From positions 1 to 64,000 of the forward strand of contig NZ_OCNJ01000017.1 of the NCBI RefSeq assembly GCF_900230255.1: 64,000 nucleotides of DNA, in the 5' to 3' direction. Source of the stretch: Caenispirillum bisanense (GTDB lineage Bacteria > Pseudomonadota > Alphaproteobacteria > Rhodospirillales > Rhodospirillaceae). The stretch's first letter is position 1; each line of letters starts with the position of its first letter. Positions 18,405 through 27,166 of this stretch are shown piece after piece. The notes beneath the pieces were generated by a model, which saw nothing but the letters and a program-made list of their open reading frames with translations, was not told the origin of the DNA and searched no databases. Position numbers and translations under genes: made by a program.

Positions 18405-19142
18405 ATGAGCGTGGTGTGGAAGACGGTGCGGGTGGTGCTGGTGCTGCTCGCGGTGATGCTGGTGCCGCTCGGCGTCAACGCCGTGAGCCGCGGCGTGCCC
18501 GACATCGCCTGGCACCAGGCCACCCGCAACCCCACCGGCCAGGCGCCCGCCGCGGCGGAGGAGCCGCGCGCCGTGATCCAGGTCTACGCCGCGCCGGCCT
18601 TCAACTGGCGCGGCATCTTCGGCGTCCACCCGTGGATCGCCGTCAAGCGCCAGGGCGCCGACCGCTGGCAGCGATACGAGGTGACGGGGTGGAGCGGCGG
18701 CCGCGTGGTGCGCGACCGCATGGCGCCCGACGCCGAATGGTTCGGCGCCCGGCCGCAATTGCTGGTCGACCTGCGCGGCGGGGCGGAGGTGGAGGCGCTC
18801 ATCGACCGCGTGGAGGCGGCCGTCGAGAGCTACCCCTACGACGGCCGCTACAGCATCTTCCCCGGCCCCAATAGCAACACCTTCGCAGCCTGGGTGGGCC
18901 GGTCGGTGCCGGAACTCGGCCTCGACCTGCCGGCCAACGCCATCGGCAAGAACTGGCTGCCCTGGCACTCCCCCGTCGCCCGCGCCCCCAGCGGCGGCGG
19001 CGTGCTTATTTCCGCCGGCGGCTGGGCGGCCCTGCTGATGGCGCCGGAGGAGGGGGTGGAACTGACGCTGTTGGGCTTGTCGCTGGGGGTGGATATGACG
19101 CCGCTCGACCTCAGGCTGCCGGGGGTTGGTGGGGTGCGGTAG
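18405..19142 (+). CDS. DUF3750 family membrane-anchored protein
   Basis: A 245-residue protein with one N-terminal hydrophobic helix (about residues 9-30), then a periplasmic domain. The conserved SIFPGPNSNTFAAWVGR stretch identifies DUF3750, and the preceding WIAVK..G...W.RYEVTGW pattern also fits. A Cys/His catalytic set is not evident. Function is unknown. It lies 69 bp after usg and may be cotranscribed. Confidence 0.82.
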   Translation: MSVVWKTVRVVLVLLAVMLVPLGVNAVSRGVPDIAWHQATRNPTGQAPAAAEEPRAVIQVYAAPAFNWRGIFGVHPWIAVKRQGADRWQRYEVTGWSGGRVVRDRMAPDAEWFGARPQLLVDLRGGAEVEALIDRVEAAVESYPYDGRYSIFPGPNSNTFAAWVGRSVPELGLDLPANAIGKNWLPWHSPVARAPSGGGVLISAGGWAALLMAPEEGVELTLLGLSLGVDMTPLDLRLPGVGGVR

Positions 19143-19202
19143 GGGTTGTGGTGGCTGGCGGCCTATGGCATCACTCGCTGTCGGACCTGGCAGGAAAGCA
19201 CC

Positions 19203-19436
19203 ATGAAGGCCTTTCACGTCACAGTCTTCGCCTCCGGCCTCGACCCGGCCGCCGACGACTTCGAACAGCGGTTCTACGATGCCGGCTGCGGCGATGCTCT
19301 CGTTGCCTTTCAGAGCGGGCGAATAGTGGTCGACTTCACGCGCCAGGCGGAGAGCCTGGAGGCGGCCGTTGCTTCCGCAGTCGCAGACGTGCGACGAGCG
19401 GGCGCCATCGTCACCGCCTCGACCACGACGCCGTGA
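19203..19436 (+). CDS. small hypothetical protein
   Basis: A 77-residue protein beginning MKAFHVTVFASGLDP, with a compact alternating pattern (GDALVAFQSGRIVVDFTRQA followed by a helical AAVASAVADVRRAG). Composition is normal for a folded protein, without signal peptide or membrane helix. The start at 19203 follows CAGGAAAG. No family with known function is recognised. It sits alone between DUF3750 and the convergent RTX gene. Confidence 0.6.
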   Translation: MKAFHVTVFASGLDPAADDFEQRFYDAGCGDALVAFQSGRIVVDFTRQAESLEAAVASAVADVRRAGAIVTASTTTP

Positions 19437-19509
19437 TCGAGGCCGAGACGGTTCGCGATGCCAACCGGACCCTGGCCGCGGCAGGCTGAGCCCGCCGCGG
19501 CGTCGGCCA

Positions 19510-20805
19510 TCACGCCATCAGCTCCCAACTGCCGACGCCTTCCAGCGTCACCTTGTCCTTGCCGCCGGCGAAGGCGATGACGAGGCCGGCGTCGGTGAAG
19601 CTGGTGCGGATCTGGTTGGTGCTTTCGGTCCAGGCCTGCAAGGCGGCGAGGCTCGCCAGGTATTCGCCGCCGGCCGGGCCGGTCTGGAACGACAGGATGT
19701 CGCCCGCCTCGTAGTCCTTCACCACGTCCGTGCCGAAGCGGCTGGTGAACAGGAAGGTATCCAGGCCCTCGCCGCCCCACAGCAGGTCGTTGCCGCCCAG
19801 CCCGGCGATGACGTCGTCGCCGGCCCCGCCGTCGATGGCGTCGCCGTAGGCCGAGCCGCCGAGCACGTCGTCCACCGCCTGGCCGACCAGGCCGACGCGG
19901 CTGCTGCCGGCCATGGCGGCGTCGAAGGCCGGCGACAGGTCGGCCATGGCGTCCAGCGACACGCCGTAGCGCGAGCCGTCGAGCACCACCACGTCACCGC
20001 GCGACACCTGCTCGTAGACGGGTGACTCGGTCAGGGCGGCCAGCGCCTCGGGGAAGCGGGCGATGTCGTGGGCCGGCGAGGTCCAGGCCTGCAGGGCCTT
20101 GGACAGCAGGGCGATGTAGCTGGTTTCGCTGCCCGGGTCGGGCATGGGCTCGCCCGGCTGGATGGCGTAGTAGAGGTTGTGGACGGCGTTGCCGGCGTCG
20201 CCGTCGCCGATGATCTCGTTGATGAAGTCGTTCTCGTAGCCGACGTTCAACTCGCGCCCGTCGTCGAGCAGGCCGGAGGTCGGCGAGTTGAAGGTGATGC
20301 CGCGCAGCGCCGGGTACTCCACGGCGTCATAGGCCGCCAGGGCACCGTCCACGGCGCTGCCGCCCAGGCTGTGGCCGGTGGCGACCACCTGGGTCACGCC
20401 GCTCTCGGGATCGGCGGCGTAGGTCATGGCGGCGTCCATCATGGCGGAGACGTCGCCGTAATATTCGTCGATCATGGCCTGGCCGTTCAGCTGCCAGTAA
20501 TCGAGCACGTCGGGCAGGGGGTTCTCGACGCTGGTGCCGGCGAAGGCGACGTAGAGCACGCCGTCCTTCTCCAGCACGATGCCCGAGGCATTGCCGTTCA
20601 CGAAGAAGCCGTTCACCAGGTACTCCGCCGGCAGGCCGATGTCGGCGGTGACGTTGGTGAAGCCGCCGGCGTCGAGGGCGGCGTCGAGGTCGCCGCGGCC
20701 GTAGGAGATCTCGGAGGCGAGCGCGGCGTCGACCACCAGGGCGGAGGTGAAGCCGTCGGTGTCGAACAGGGGCGTGCGGGTGGACGTCGGCTGCGGCTTG
20801 GGCAT
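19510..20805 (-). CDS. RTX-type secreted lipase-like protein
   Basis: A 431-residue protein without an N-terminal signal. The N-terminal alpha/beta-hydrolase part has VLYVAFAGTS (oxyanion strand) and the nucleophile elbow TGHSLGGS (S146), as in class 3 lipases. A short RTX calcium-binding block (about 310-340; GGAGDDVIAG, GGNDLLWGG) precedes a C-terminal domain that probably holds the type I secretion signal. The presence of only two or three nonapeptides is few for an RTX protein. No type I secretion genes are in the window, so export must use transporters encoded elsewhere. Confidence 0.82.
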   Translation of the reverse strand: MPKPQPTSTRTPLFDTDGFTSALVVDAALASEISYGRGDLDAALDAGGFTNVTADIGLPAEYLVNGFFVNGNASGIVLEKDGVLYVAFAGTSVENPLPDVLDYWQLNGQAMIDEYYGDVSAMMDAAMTYAADPESGVTQVVATGHSLGGSAVDGALAAYDAVEYPALRGITFNSPTSGLLDDGRELNVGYENDFINEIIGDGDAGNAVHNLYYAIQPGEPMPDPGSETSYIALLSKALQAWTSPAHDIARFPEALAALTESPVYEQVSRGDVVVLDGSRYGVSLDAMADLSPAFDAAMAGSSRVGLVGQAVDDVLGGSAYGDAIDGGAGDDVIAGLGGNDLLWGGEGLDTFLFTSRFGTDVVKDYEAGDILSFQTGPAGGEYLASLAALQAWTESTNQIRTSFTDAGLVIAFAGGKDKVTLEGVGSWELMA

Positions 20806-20993
20806 GCGGCTGTTCCGTAGCTGGTCATGGGGCGACGAAAACCTTGGCAGCCTCCCCCTTCATTTTGAACAGCAAAATATTTACCTACCACCGGAACAAT
20901 AGACGCTTTCCCTGCATGGGGAAGACTCTACCTCTTTGTTTGATTTGACTTCCAAAGTGGCGGAAACGTCGAGCGATGCTCTGGCTGGCGATC

Positions 20994-22346
20994 CTACGCC
21001 AACACCGGCGCCAGCCTTTCCAGCGCGACGGAAAGCGCGCGCCGGCTGCGGGCGGCGGTGAGCGACAGCCGCACCGCCTGCGGCCGCTCCCGCCCCACGG
21101 CGAACAGGCCGGAGGGCACCACCTCCACCCCGGCGGCGCGGGCGGTGACGGCGGCGTCCTCGGGGTCGCCGCGGGTCGCCAGCCACTGGTGCGGCGACAG
21201 GGGCAGGGCGCGGCCAAGCAGCCGTTCGGCGAGGCGGCGGCGCTCGGCGATCTCCGCCTTCTGGCGATCGCGCAGGGCAAGCGCCGTGCCGTCCTCCAAC
21301 CACCGGCAGGCGAGGTCCAGCAGCAGGGGGCTCGCCGGCCAACTGGTGGCGTGCACCTCGGCGGCGATGGGGGCGAGCAGGCGCGGCGCCCCGGCGATGA
21401 GACCGAAGCGCAGGCCCGGCGCCCCCACCTTGGCGAGACCGGTCACCACCACCCCGTGCTCCGGCAGCAGGGCGGCGAGGGGCGGCGTGTCGGTGAAGGC
21501 GCCGTAGACGTCGTCCTCCACCACCGTCAGCCCGTGCCGGCGGACGATCGCCGCCACGGCCTCGCGCCGCTCCGGGCCGAGGGTGGCGGCGGTCGGGTTC
21601 TGCAGCACCGGCACCAGCACCGCCACCCGCGCCGCGGTGAGGCGGCAGGCGGCGTCGAGGCCTTCGGCGGTGATGCCCTCGGCGTCCATGGGCAGGGGGT
21701 GGAGCTTCAGGCGCAACTGCCGCGCCAGCGCCTTCATGCCGGGAAACGTCACGTCCTCCACCAGCACCGTCTCCCCCGGCCCGGCCAGCGCCAGCAGGGC
21801 CGCCAGCAGCCCCTGCTGGGCGCCGGCGCAGGGGATCACCTGGGCCGGGCGCAGCGGCAGGCCGCGGTCGGCGAGCCAGCGGGCCCCGGCAACCGCACTG
21901 CGGCGGAGCAGGGCGGCGGGGTGGTAGGCGGTCAGCGCCGCCGCGCCGCTTTCCGCCACCAGCGCCGCCAGGTCGGCCGCCAGGTCGTCGCCGGGCAGGG
22001 CGGCGGGCACGTTGGTGGACAGGTCGATGAGGTCGTCGGCCGCCTCCGGGGCGTCGCGCAGGGCGAACAGGGTGGCCTCGGTGCTGTCGGCGAGCACATA
22101 GGTGCCGCGCCCGACCTCGCCCGACACCAGATGGCGGCGCGCCGCCTCGCGATAGGCCTGGGTGATGGTGGAGGTGTTCACCTTCAGGCGCCACGCCAGG
22201 TCGCGGTGGGTCGGCAGGCGGTCGCCGGGCTTCAAGGTGCCGGCGGCGACGGCGTCGGCGATGGCTTCCACCAGGGCCAGATACTTCACGCGGTTGCGGC
22301 CGGTCAGGTCGGGCAGCCAGTCGGTGGGAGCGGGGGCGCCGGTCAT
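20994..22346 (-). CDS. MocR family regulator
   Basis: A 450-residue regulator. The GntR winged helix is at about 20-85 (LKPGDRLPTHRDLAWRLKVN), and the aminotransferase-like domain has QNPTAATL and VVEDDVYGAF and the PLP lysine in VTGLAKVGAPGLRFG (K306). It is transcribed divergently from a PLP-dependent Thr/Ser dehydratase, with tandem direct repeats between the starts. That arrangement strongly suggests it senses the amino acid through PLP and switches the dehydratase gene. Confidence 0.9.
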   Translation of the reverse strand: MTGAPAPTDWLPDLTGRNRVKYLALVEAIADAVAAGTLKPGDRLPTHRDLAWRLKVNTSTITQAYREAARRHLVSGEVGRGTYVLADSTEATLFALRDAPEAADDLIDLSTNVPAALPGDDLAADLAALVAESGAAALTAYHPAALLRRSAVAGARWLADRGLPLRPAQVIPCAGAQQGLLAALLALAGPGETVLVEDVTFPGMKALARQLRLKLHPLPMDAEGITAEGLDAACRLTAARVAVLVPVLQNPTAATLGPERREAVAAIVRRHGLTVVEDDVYGAFTDTPPLAALLPEHGVVVTGLAKVGAPGLRFGLIAGAPRLLAPIAAEVHATSWPASPLLLDLACRWLEDGTALALRDRQKAEIAERRRLAERLLGRALPLSPHQWLATRGDPEDAAVTARAAGVEVVPSGLFAVGRERPQAVRLSLTAARSRRALSVALERLAPVLA

Positions 22347-22359
22347 GGAATCTTGTCAC

Positions 22360-22390
22360 CCGGACAATGTAGCCGTTGAACCGGACAATG
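22360..22390. promoter_or_regulatory. tandem MocR-type binding sites
   Basis: CCGGACAATG occurs at 22360-22369 and again at 22381-22390. The 21-bp spacing puts both on the same DNA face, two turns apart. They lie between the divergent starts of the MocR gene and the dehydratase. A related CCGGAACAAT is at 20891-20900, upstream of the RTX gene. Confidence 0.65.
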
Positions 22391-22437
22391 CGCCGCGTCA
22401 CCCTGGCCGTCAACACCCCATGCTGCCGGAGTTTCCC

Positions 22438-23412
22438 ATGCCCAGCCTGTTCAGCCTGCCCGACCTGCACGCCGCCGCCGCCCTGATCCGCCCGGTGGTG
22501 CCGCCGACGCCGCAGATTGTGTGGCCGCTGCTGGCCGAGCGTGTGGGGGCGGAGGTCTGGGTGAAGCACGAGAACCACACGCCGACGGGTGCCTTCAAGG
22601 TGCGCGGCGGCCTCGTGCTCATGGATCGCCTGAAGCGGGAGCATCCCGACTGCCCCGGCATCGTCTCCGCCACCCGCGGCAACCACGGCCAGAGCCTAGC
22701 CTATGCCGGGCGGCGGGCGGGCGTGCCGGTGACCATCGTCGTCCCCCACGGCAACGGGCGGGAGAAGAACGCCGCCATGCGGGCGCTGGGGGCGGAGCTG
22801 ATCGAGGCCGGCGCCGACTTCGATGCGGCGCGGGCAGAAGCGGCCCGCATCGCCGAGGCGCGCGGGCTGCGCTGGGTGCCGGCTTTCGGGCCGGAGCTGG
22901 TGACGGGTGTGGCCACCTATGCGCTGGAGCTGTTCACGGCGGCGCCGGATCTGGATGCGGTCTATGTGCCCATCGGCTCGGGCTCGGGCATCTGCGCCGT
23001 CATCGGCGTGCGCGACCTGCTCGGCCTGCGTACCGAAGTGATCGGCGTCACCGCCGCCGGCGCCCCGGCCTTCGCGCGCTCCTTCGCCGCCGGCCACATC
23101 GTCGAGGGCTGCCCGGCCGACACCTTCGCCGACGGCGTCGCGGTGCGCCAGCCGCCGCAGCTGGCGCTCGACATCGTGCGGGCGGGCGCGGCGCGCATCG
23201 TCGAAGTCACCGACGCCGAGATCGCCGAGGCCATGCGCGCCTACTACACCGACACCCACAACATCGCCGAGGGCGCCGGTGCCACGCCGCTGGCGGCGGT
23301 GCTGCAGGAGCGTGAAACCATGCGCGGGCGCAAGGTGGCGGCGGTGCTGTCGGGCGGCAACGTCGACCGCGACGTCTACGCCCGCGTGCTGGGGGAAGCG
23401 CAGGCGGCCTGA
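22438..23412 (+). CDS. threonine/serine dehydratase-like PLP enzyme
   Basis: A 324-residue fold type II PLP enzyme. The cofactor lysine is in TPTGAFKVRGG (K54), the phosphate loop is GSGSG (180-184), and RGNHGQSLAYAG is the substrate loop. There is no C-terminal ACT domain, so it is a catabolic-type, non-feedback-inhibited enzyme; hydroxyaspartate dehydratase activity is also possible. ATG 22438 is placed 6 bp after GGAG; an in-frame ATG at 22420 has no site. The divergent MocR gene is its probable regulator. Confidence 0.88.
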   Translation: MPSLFSLPDLHAAAALIRPVVPPTPQIVWPLLAERVGAEVWVKHENHTPTGAFKVRGGLVLMDRLKREHPDCPGIVSATRGNHGQSLAYAGRRAGVPVTIVVPHGNGREKNAAMRALGAELIEAGADFDAARAEAARIAEARGLRWVPAFGPELVTGVATYALELFTAAPDLDAVYVPIGSGSGICAVIGVRDLLGLRTEVIGVTAAGAPAFARSFAAGHIVEGCPADTFADGVAVRQPPQLALDIVRAGAARIVEVTDAEIAEAMRAYYTDTHNIAEGAGATPLAAVLQERETMRGRKVAAVLSGGNVDRDVYARVLGEAQAA

Positions 23413-23425
23413 TGGCGACGGCCGG

Positions 23426-24571
23426 TCACATGCGGTAGGGCACCGCGAGGGTCAGGCTGGTGCCGGCCGGGCTGGACGACCAACTGGGCGCGGCCTCGAT
23501 CTGGCGCGCGAGCCCGTGGATCAGCGTCATGCCGGTGCCGGAGCCCGCCGTCGCCATGCCGACGCCCTCGGGCAGGCCCTTGCCGTCGTCGGACACCCGC
23601 AGCAGAACGTGGCCGTCCTGGCGCGCGACCGCCACCCGGATGCACCCGCCCGCGCCGTCGAAGGCGTATTTCAGGCTATTGACGACGAACTCGTTCAGGA
23701 TCATGCCGAGAGGCACGGCAACGTCCGGATCGAGCGTCATGTCCGCCACCTCGAAATCCAGGTCGACGCGGCCGGTTTCACTCTCGTGGAAGTCACAGAG
23801 GACCTCGACCAGCTTCAGCACGAACGGCCGCATCGACACATGTTCCGCCTTGTCGGCGGCATACAACTGCTCGTGGACGAGGCGCAGGGTTTCGATGCGG
23901 CTGTTCAGACCATCCAGCTCGGCGCGGGCATCGTCCGTGGCGGCCTGACGCATCCGCAGGGAGACCAGGCTCGAGATGATGGAGATGTGGTTCTTCACGC
24001 GGTGCTGCAGTTCGCCGAACAGCCGCCGGTTCGTCTCCAGGGCGAGGCGCAGGCTGTGGGCCTTGTGCAGGCGGTCGATGACCGGGCCGAGGATGGCCGC
24101 GTAGGTGCGCAGGAATTCGATGTCCTCTTCGCCGAAGTCGCGTTTCTCGACGTCGTCCACCTGCAGGAGACCGTACGGGGTGCCGCCCGGCAGGATGATC
24201 GGCACGTTGACCATGGAGACGACGCCGTGCTCGCGCAGGAAGTCGGGGAAGATGAAGCGGTCTTCGGTGTCGATGTCCTGCACGATGACGGGGTAGGCGC
24301 GCTCAATGGAATAGGTTTCCGACGACAGCTCGCTCATGGGCAGGCGCACCTTGCCGACGATGCCGGGCCGCCAACCCGCGCCCGCCTGCACCAGAAGGTG
24401 TTTGCCGTCGGCCTCGATCTCCAGAACCTTGGCGTAGCGTGTGCCCAAGGCATTCCCGACGAGGTGGCAGGCTTTGTCGAGGATGTCCTGAAGGTCTTCG
24501 GAGCGTAGGGCGAACTCGCCGAAGTCCCCCGTCACCTTCTGACGGACGAGCATGTCCTCAAGCGTCGGCAT
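23426..24571 (-). CDS. GAF-domain HisKA_2 sensor histidine kinase
   Basis: A 381-residue cytoplasmic kinase. The GAF sensor (about 20-165) has NVPIILPGGTPYGLLQVDD. The HisKA_2 dimerisation domain carries the acceptor His in ELQHRVKNHISIISSLVSLR (H190), and the ATPase domain has NEFVVNSLKYAF, DDGKGLP and GMTLIHGL. This kinase class often feeds stress or light responses in alphaproteobacteria. No cognate regulator adjoins it; its end meets the convergent dehydratase gene with 13 bp between. Confidence 0.88.
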   Translation of the reverse strand: MPTLEDMLVRQKVTGDFGEFALRSEDLQDILDKACHLVGNALGTRYAKVLEIEADGKHLLVQAGAGWRPGIVGKVRLPMSELSSETYSIERAYPVIVQDIDTEDRFIFPDFLREHGVVSMVNVPIILPGGTPYGLLQVDDVEKRDFGEEDIEFLRTYAAILGPVIDRLHKAHSLRLALETNRRLFGELQHRVKNHISIISSLVSLRMRQAATDDARAELDGLNSRIETLRLVHEQLYAADKAEHVSMRPFVLKLVEVLCDFHESETGRVDLDFEVADMTLDPDVAVPLGMILNEFVVNSLKYAFDGAGGCIRVAVARQDGHVLLRVSDDGKGLPEGVGMATAGSGTGMTLIHGLARQIEAAPSWSSSPAGTSLTLAVPYRM

Positions 24572-24702
24572 CGTCTTCGCCCAGCCTCTTCCCGTTGCTG
24601 TCGTCGTGTGGCGAAACGTAAACGCTCATTTCGACGAAGCCGTTCTCGGCTGGGTGGTAGGGGAAGCGGGGCGGGCGAGCCCTTCCGCTTCCCCGTCGGT
24701 AC

Positions 24703-25632
24703 TTACGCCTTGTCTTTGTAGACTTCCACGATCGCGCCCAGCAGCTTCAGCGCATCCTCGCGCGAGCGCTGGAAGCTGTTGCGGCCGATGATGGAGCCGT
24801 TGCCGCCGCCGTCGCGGATGGCGCGGGCGTCGTCCATGATGCCCTCGTCCCCCTTCTTGCCGCCGCCCGAGAACACCACCAGGCGCCGGCCGTTGAAGCA
24901 GCTCTGCACGATGTGGGCGACGCGCTCGGCCATGGTGCCGATGGCGACCTTTTCGCTCTGGTAGACCTTCTTCGCCTCGGGCTGTTCCAGGTGGTCGGTC
25001 GGCAGCTTCACCTTCACGACATGGGCGCCGGCGAGGCAGGCCATGTGGGCGGCGTAGGCATCGACGTCGATGGCGGTTTCGCCGTCCTTGGAGACGAAGC
25101 CGCCGCGCGGGTAGGACCACACCACCGTCGGCAGGCCCACCGATTTCGCCTCGGCGATGAGGTCGCGCAGGGATTCCAGCATGTCGTAGAACTGGCCGCT
25201 GCCGGGGTAGATGGTGTAGCCGATGGCCGCACAGCCGAGCCGCAGGGCATCGTCCACCGAGGCGGTGACGGCCTGCGTCGGGTTGTCCTTCTCCGGGTGC
25301 AGGCTGTTGGCGCTGTTCATCTTCAGGATGGTCGGGATGGCGCCGGCGAAGGCGTCCGCCCCGGCCTCCAGGGCGCCCAGCGGCGCGGCGTAGGCGTTGA
25401 GGCCCGCGTCCACCGCCAGCTGATAATGGTAGTGCGGGTCGTAGGCGGCGGGGTTGGGGCCGAAGCTGCGGGCAGGGCCGTGCTCGAAGCCCTGGTCGAC
25501 GGGCAGGATGACCATGCGGCCGGTGCCGCCCAGCTTGCCCTCCATGAGAATGCGGGCGAGGTTCGCCTTGGTGCCGGGGTTGTCGCTCTCGTAAGCGGCG
25601 AGGATCTTCTTGACCTTCTGGGAAATACGCAT
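24703..25632 (-). CDS. fbaB: class I fructose-bisphosphate aldolase, DhnA type
   Basis: A 309-residue Schiff-base aldolase of the archaeal-type/DhnA group, which cleaves fructose 1,6-bisphosphate in glycolysis. MVILPVDQGFEHGP, the lysine strand AHVVKVKLPTDH (K207/K209), and the phosphate-binding FSGGGKKGDEG and DGGGNGSIIGRNSF loops are clear. The ATG at 25632 has GACGGAG upstream; extending the frame further would run antisense into selO sequence. It is the gene after selO, with 50 bp between them. Confidence 0.92.
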   Translation of the reverse strand: MRISQKVKKILAAYESDNPGTKANLARILMEGKLGGTGRMVILPVDQGFEHGPARSFGPNPAAYDPHYHYQLAVDAGLNAYAAPLGALEAGADAFAGAIPTILKMNSANSLHPEKDNPTQAVTASVDDALRLGCAAIGYTIYPGSGQFYDMLESLRDLIAEAKSVGLPTVVWSYPRGGFVSKDGETAIDVDAYAAHMACLAGAHVVKVKLPTDHLEQPEAKKVYQSEKVAIGTMAERVAHIVQSCFNGRRLVVFSGGGKKGDEGIMDDARAIRDGGGNGSIIGRNSFQRSREDALKLLGAIVEVYKDKA

Positions 25633-25682
25633 CGGCTCCGTCCCTGATTTCAACCGTCGGGAACGGGAACGAGCCGGCCGCC

Positions 25683-27125
25683 TCACCCGTTGCCGAGCGC
25701 CTCGCCCATGCGCCGGATGGCAGCCACCTTGGCGTGCAGCGGGCTCCAGTCGTCGGCGCTCGCGATGGGCGCCCACAGGGCCTCCACCTCGTCGATGAGC
25801 AGGGTGCAGGGCTCGGGATCGGCGAAATAGGGGTGATCGAGGTCGACGCCGTCGCGCGGCCGCCGTCCGGCGATCAGGTCCCGGAAGCGGGCGAAGGGTT
25901 CGCCGGCGTAGAGCGCCGCGTGCGGGCTGCGCTCCAGCGCCCGGAACTCGGAGGCGGGGCCGCCGTACCAGTCGAAGAACGGCCGCTCGAAGGGGATCTG
26001 CGTCCGCCCCATGGCCTCGAACAGGGCCAGCACCAGGGCGTCGTCGTCCTCCGGCGTCGTCGGCTGCACGCCCAGGCGCCGCGTCACCGCCTCGCCCAGC
26101 GCCAGGGAAAAGGCGGGCGGGAAGGTCTCCAGCGCCGGGATCAGGCGGTCGCGGTTGCTCAGGGGCAGCAGCGTCTCGGCCAGCCGCGTCAGGTTCCACA
26201 TCAGCGTGTCGGGCTGGCGGCCGTAGGCGTAGAGGCCGCCGTGGTCGAAGTAGGCGGCGGTGAACTCCGGGTCGTGGGTCGGCAGGAAGCGCCACGGGCC
26301 GTAATCGAAGCTCTCGCCCGTCACCAGGATATTGTCGGTGTTGAGTACGCCGTGGACGAAGCCCGCCGCCATCCACTGGGCCACCGTGCGGGCGCAGTTT
26401 TCCGCCACCCGCTGCACGAAGGCGGCGGTGCGGTCCAGGCGGTCGTCGATGGCCGCGAGGTCGGGCATGTGCAGGCCGATGACGTGGTCCATGAGCGCCG
26501 CCAGCGCGTCGGCATCGCGCAGGAAGGCCTGGCGCTGGAAGCTGCCGATGCGGATGTGGCTGTGCTGCAGGCGCACCAGCACGGAGGAGCGGGTGGGCGA
26601 GGGCTCGTCGCCGCGCCACAGCTTCTCGCCGGTCTCGATCAGGCTGAAGGTGCGTGAGGTGGCGACGCCCAGCGCCTGCAGCAGCTCCGTCGCCAGCAGT
26701 TCGCGCACGCCGCCCTTCAGGGTCAGGCGACCGTCGCCGGAGCGCGACCACGGCGTGGTGCCGCTGCCCTTGGTGCCGAGGTCGAGCAGGCGGCCGTCCG
26801 GTGCCCCGTCCTCGCGTACTTGCGCGAACAGGAAGCCGCGGCCGTCGCCCAGGTCGGGGTTGTAGCTGCGGAACTGGTGGCCGTGGTAGCGCAGCGCCAG
26901 CGGCTGCGGCAGGTTGTCGGGCAGGGGCTCGAAACGGCCGAAGTGGGTGATCCACTCGTCGTCGCTCAGGCCGTCGAGGCCGACCCGGGCCGCCGCCCGG
27001 TCGTTGCGGAAGCGCAGGGTGTGCTGCGGGAAGCGCGCCGCCTCCACCCGGTCGTAGAACCGGTCGTCGAGGTCGGCGTGGCGCGGGTCGGGGCGGTAGC
27101 GGTCGGTGACGGGCATGGGCTGCAC
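25683..27125 (-). CDS. selO: SelO family pseudokinase / protein AMPylase
   Basis: A 480-residue SelO (YdiU/UPF0061) protein. This kinase-like fold transfers AMP instead of phosphate to protein hydroxyls and is linked to redox responses. Present are RYHGHQFRSYNPDLGDGRG, LLDLGTKGSGTTPWSRSGDG, LKGGVRELLATE and HGVLNTDNILVTGESFDYGP (the metal-binding NTDN segment). Length is normal for the bacterial form. The start is unclear: GTG 27125 or ATG 27116 are both in frame, and neither has a strong Shine-Dalgarno site. It follows the hybrid kinase gene by about 40 bp. Confidence 0.92.
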   Translation of the reverse strand: MQPMPVTDRYRPDPRHADLDDRFYDRVEAARFPQHTLRFRNDRAAARVGLDGLSDDEWITHFGRFEPLPDNLPQPLALRYHGHQFRSYNPDLGDGRGFLFAQVREDGAPDGRLLDLGTKGSGTTPWSRSGDGRLTLKGGVRELLATELLQALGVATSRTFSLIETGEKLWRGDEPSPTRSSVLVRLQHSHIRIGSFQRQAFLRDADALAALMDHVIGLHMPDLAAIDDRLDRTAAFVQRVAENCARTVAQWMAAGFVHGVLNTDNILVTGESFDYGPWRFLPTHDPEFTAAYFDHGGLYAYGRQPDTLMWNLTRLAETLLPLSNRDRLIPALETFPPAFSLALGEAVTRRLGVQPTTPEDDDALVLALFEAMGRTQIPFERPFFDWYGGPASEFRALERSPHAALYAGEPFARFRDLIAGRRPRDGVDLDHPYFADPEPCTLLIDEVEALWAPIASADDWSPLHAKVAAIRRMGEALGNG

Positions 27126-27166
27126 ATGGGCAGGCGGCGGACGGCGATCAAGCAGGGCGGACCCGT

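Noticed and set aside
24703..26955. Extended N-terminal reading of the aldolase gene to 26955
   Set aside because: The extra 441 codons read through selO in a different frame and are Arg/Pro-rich; the ATG at 25632 has a proper ribosome site.
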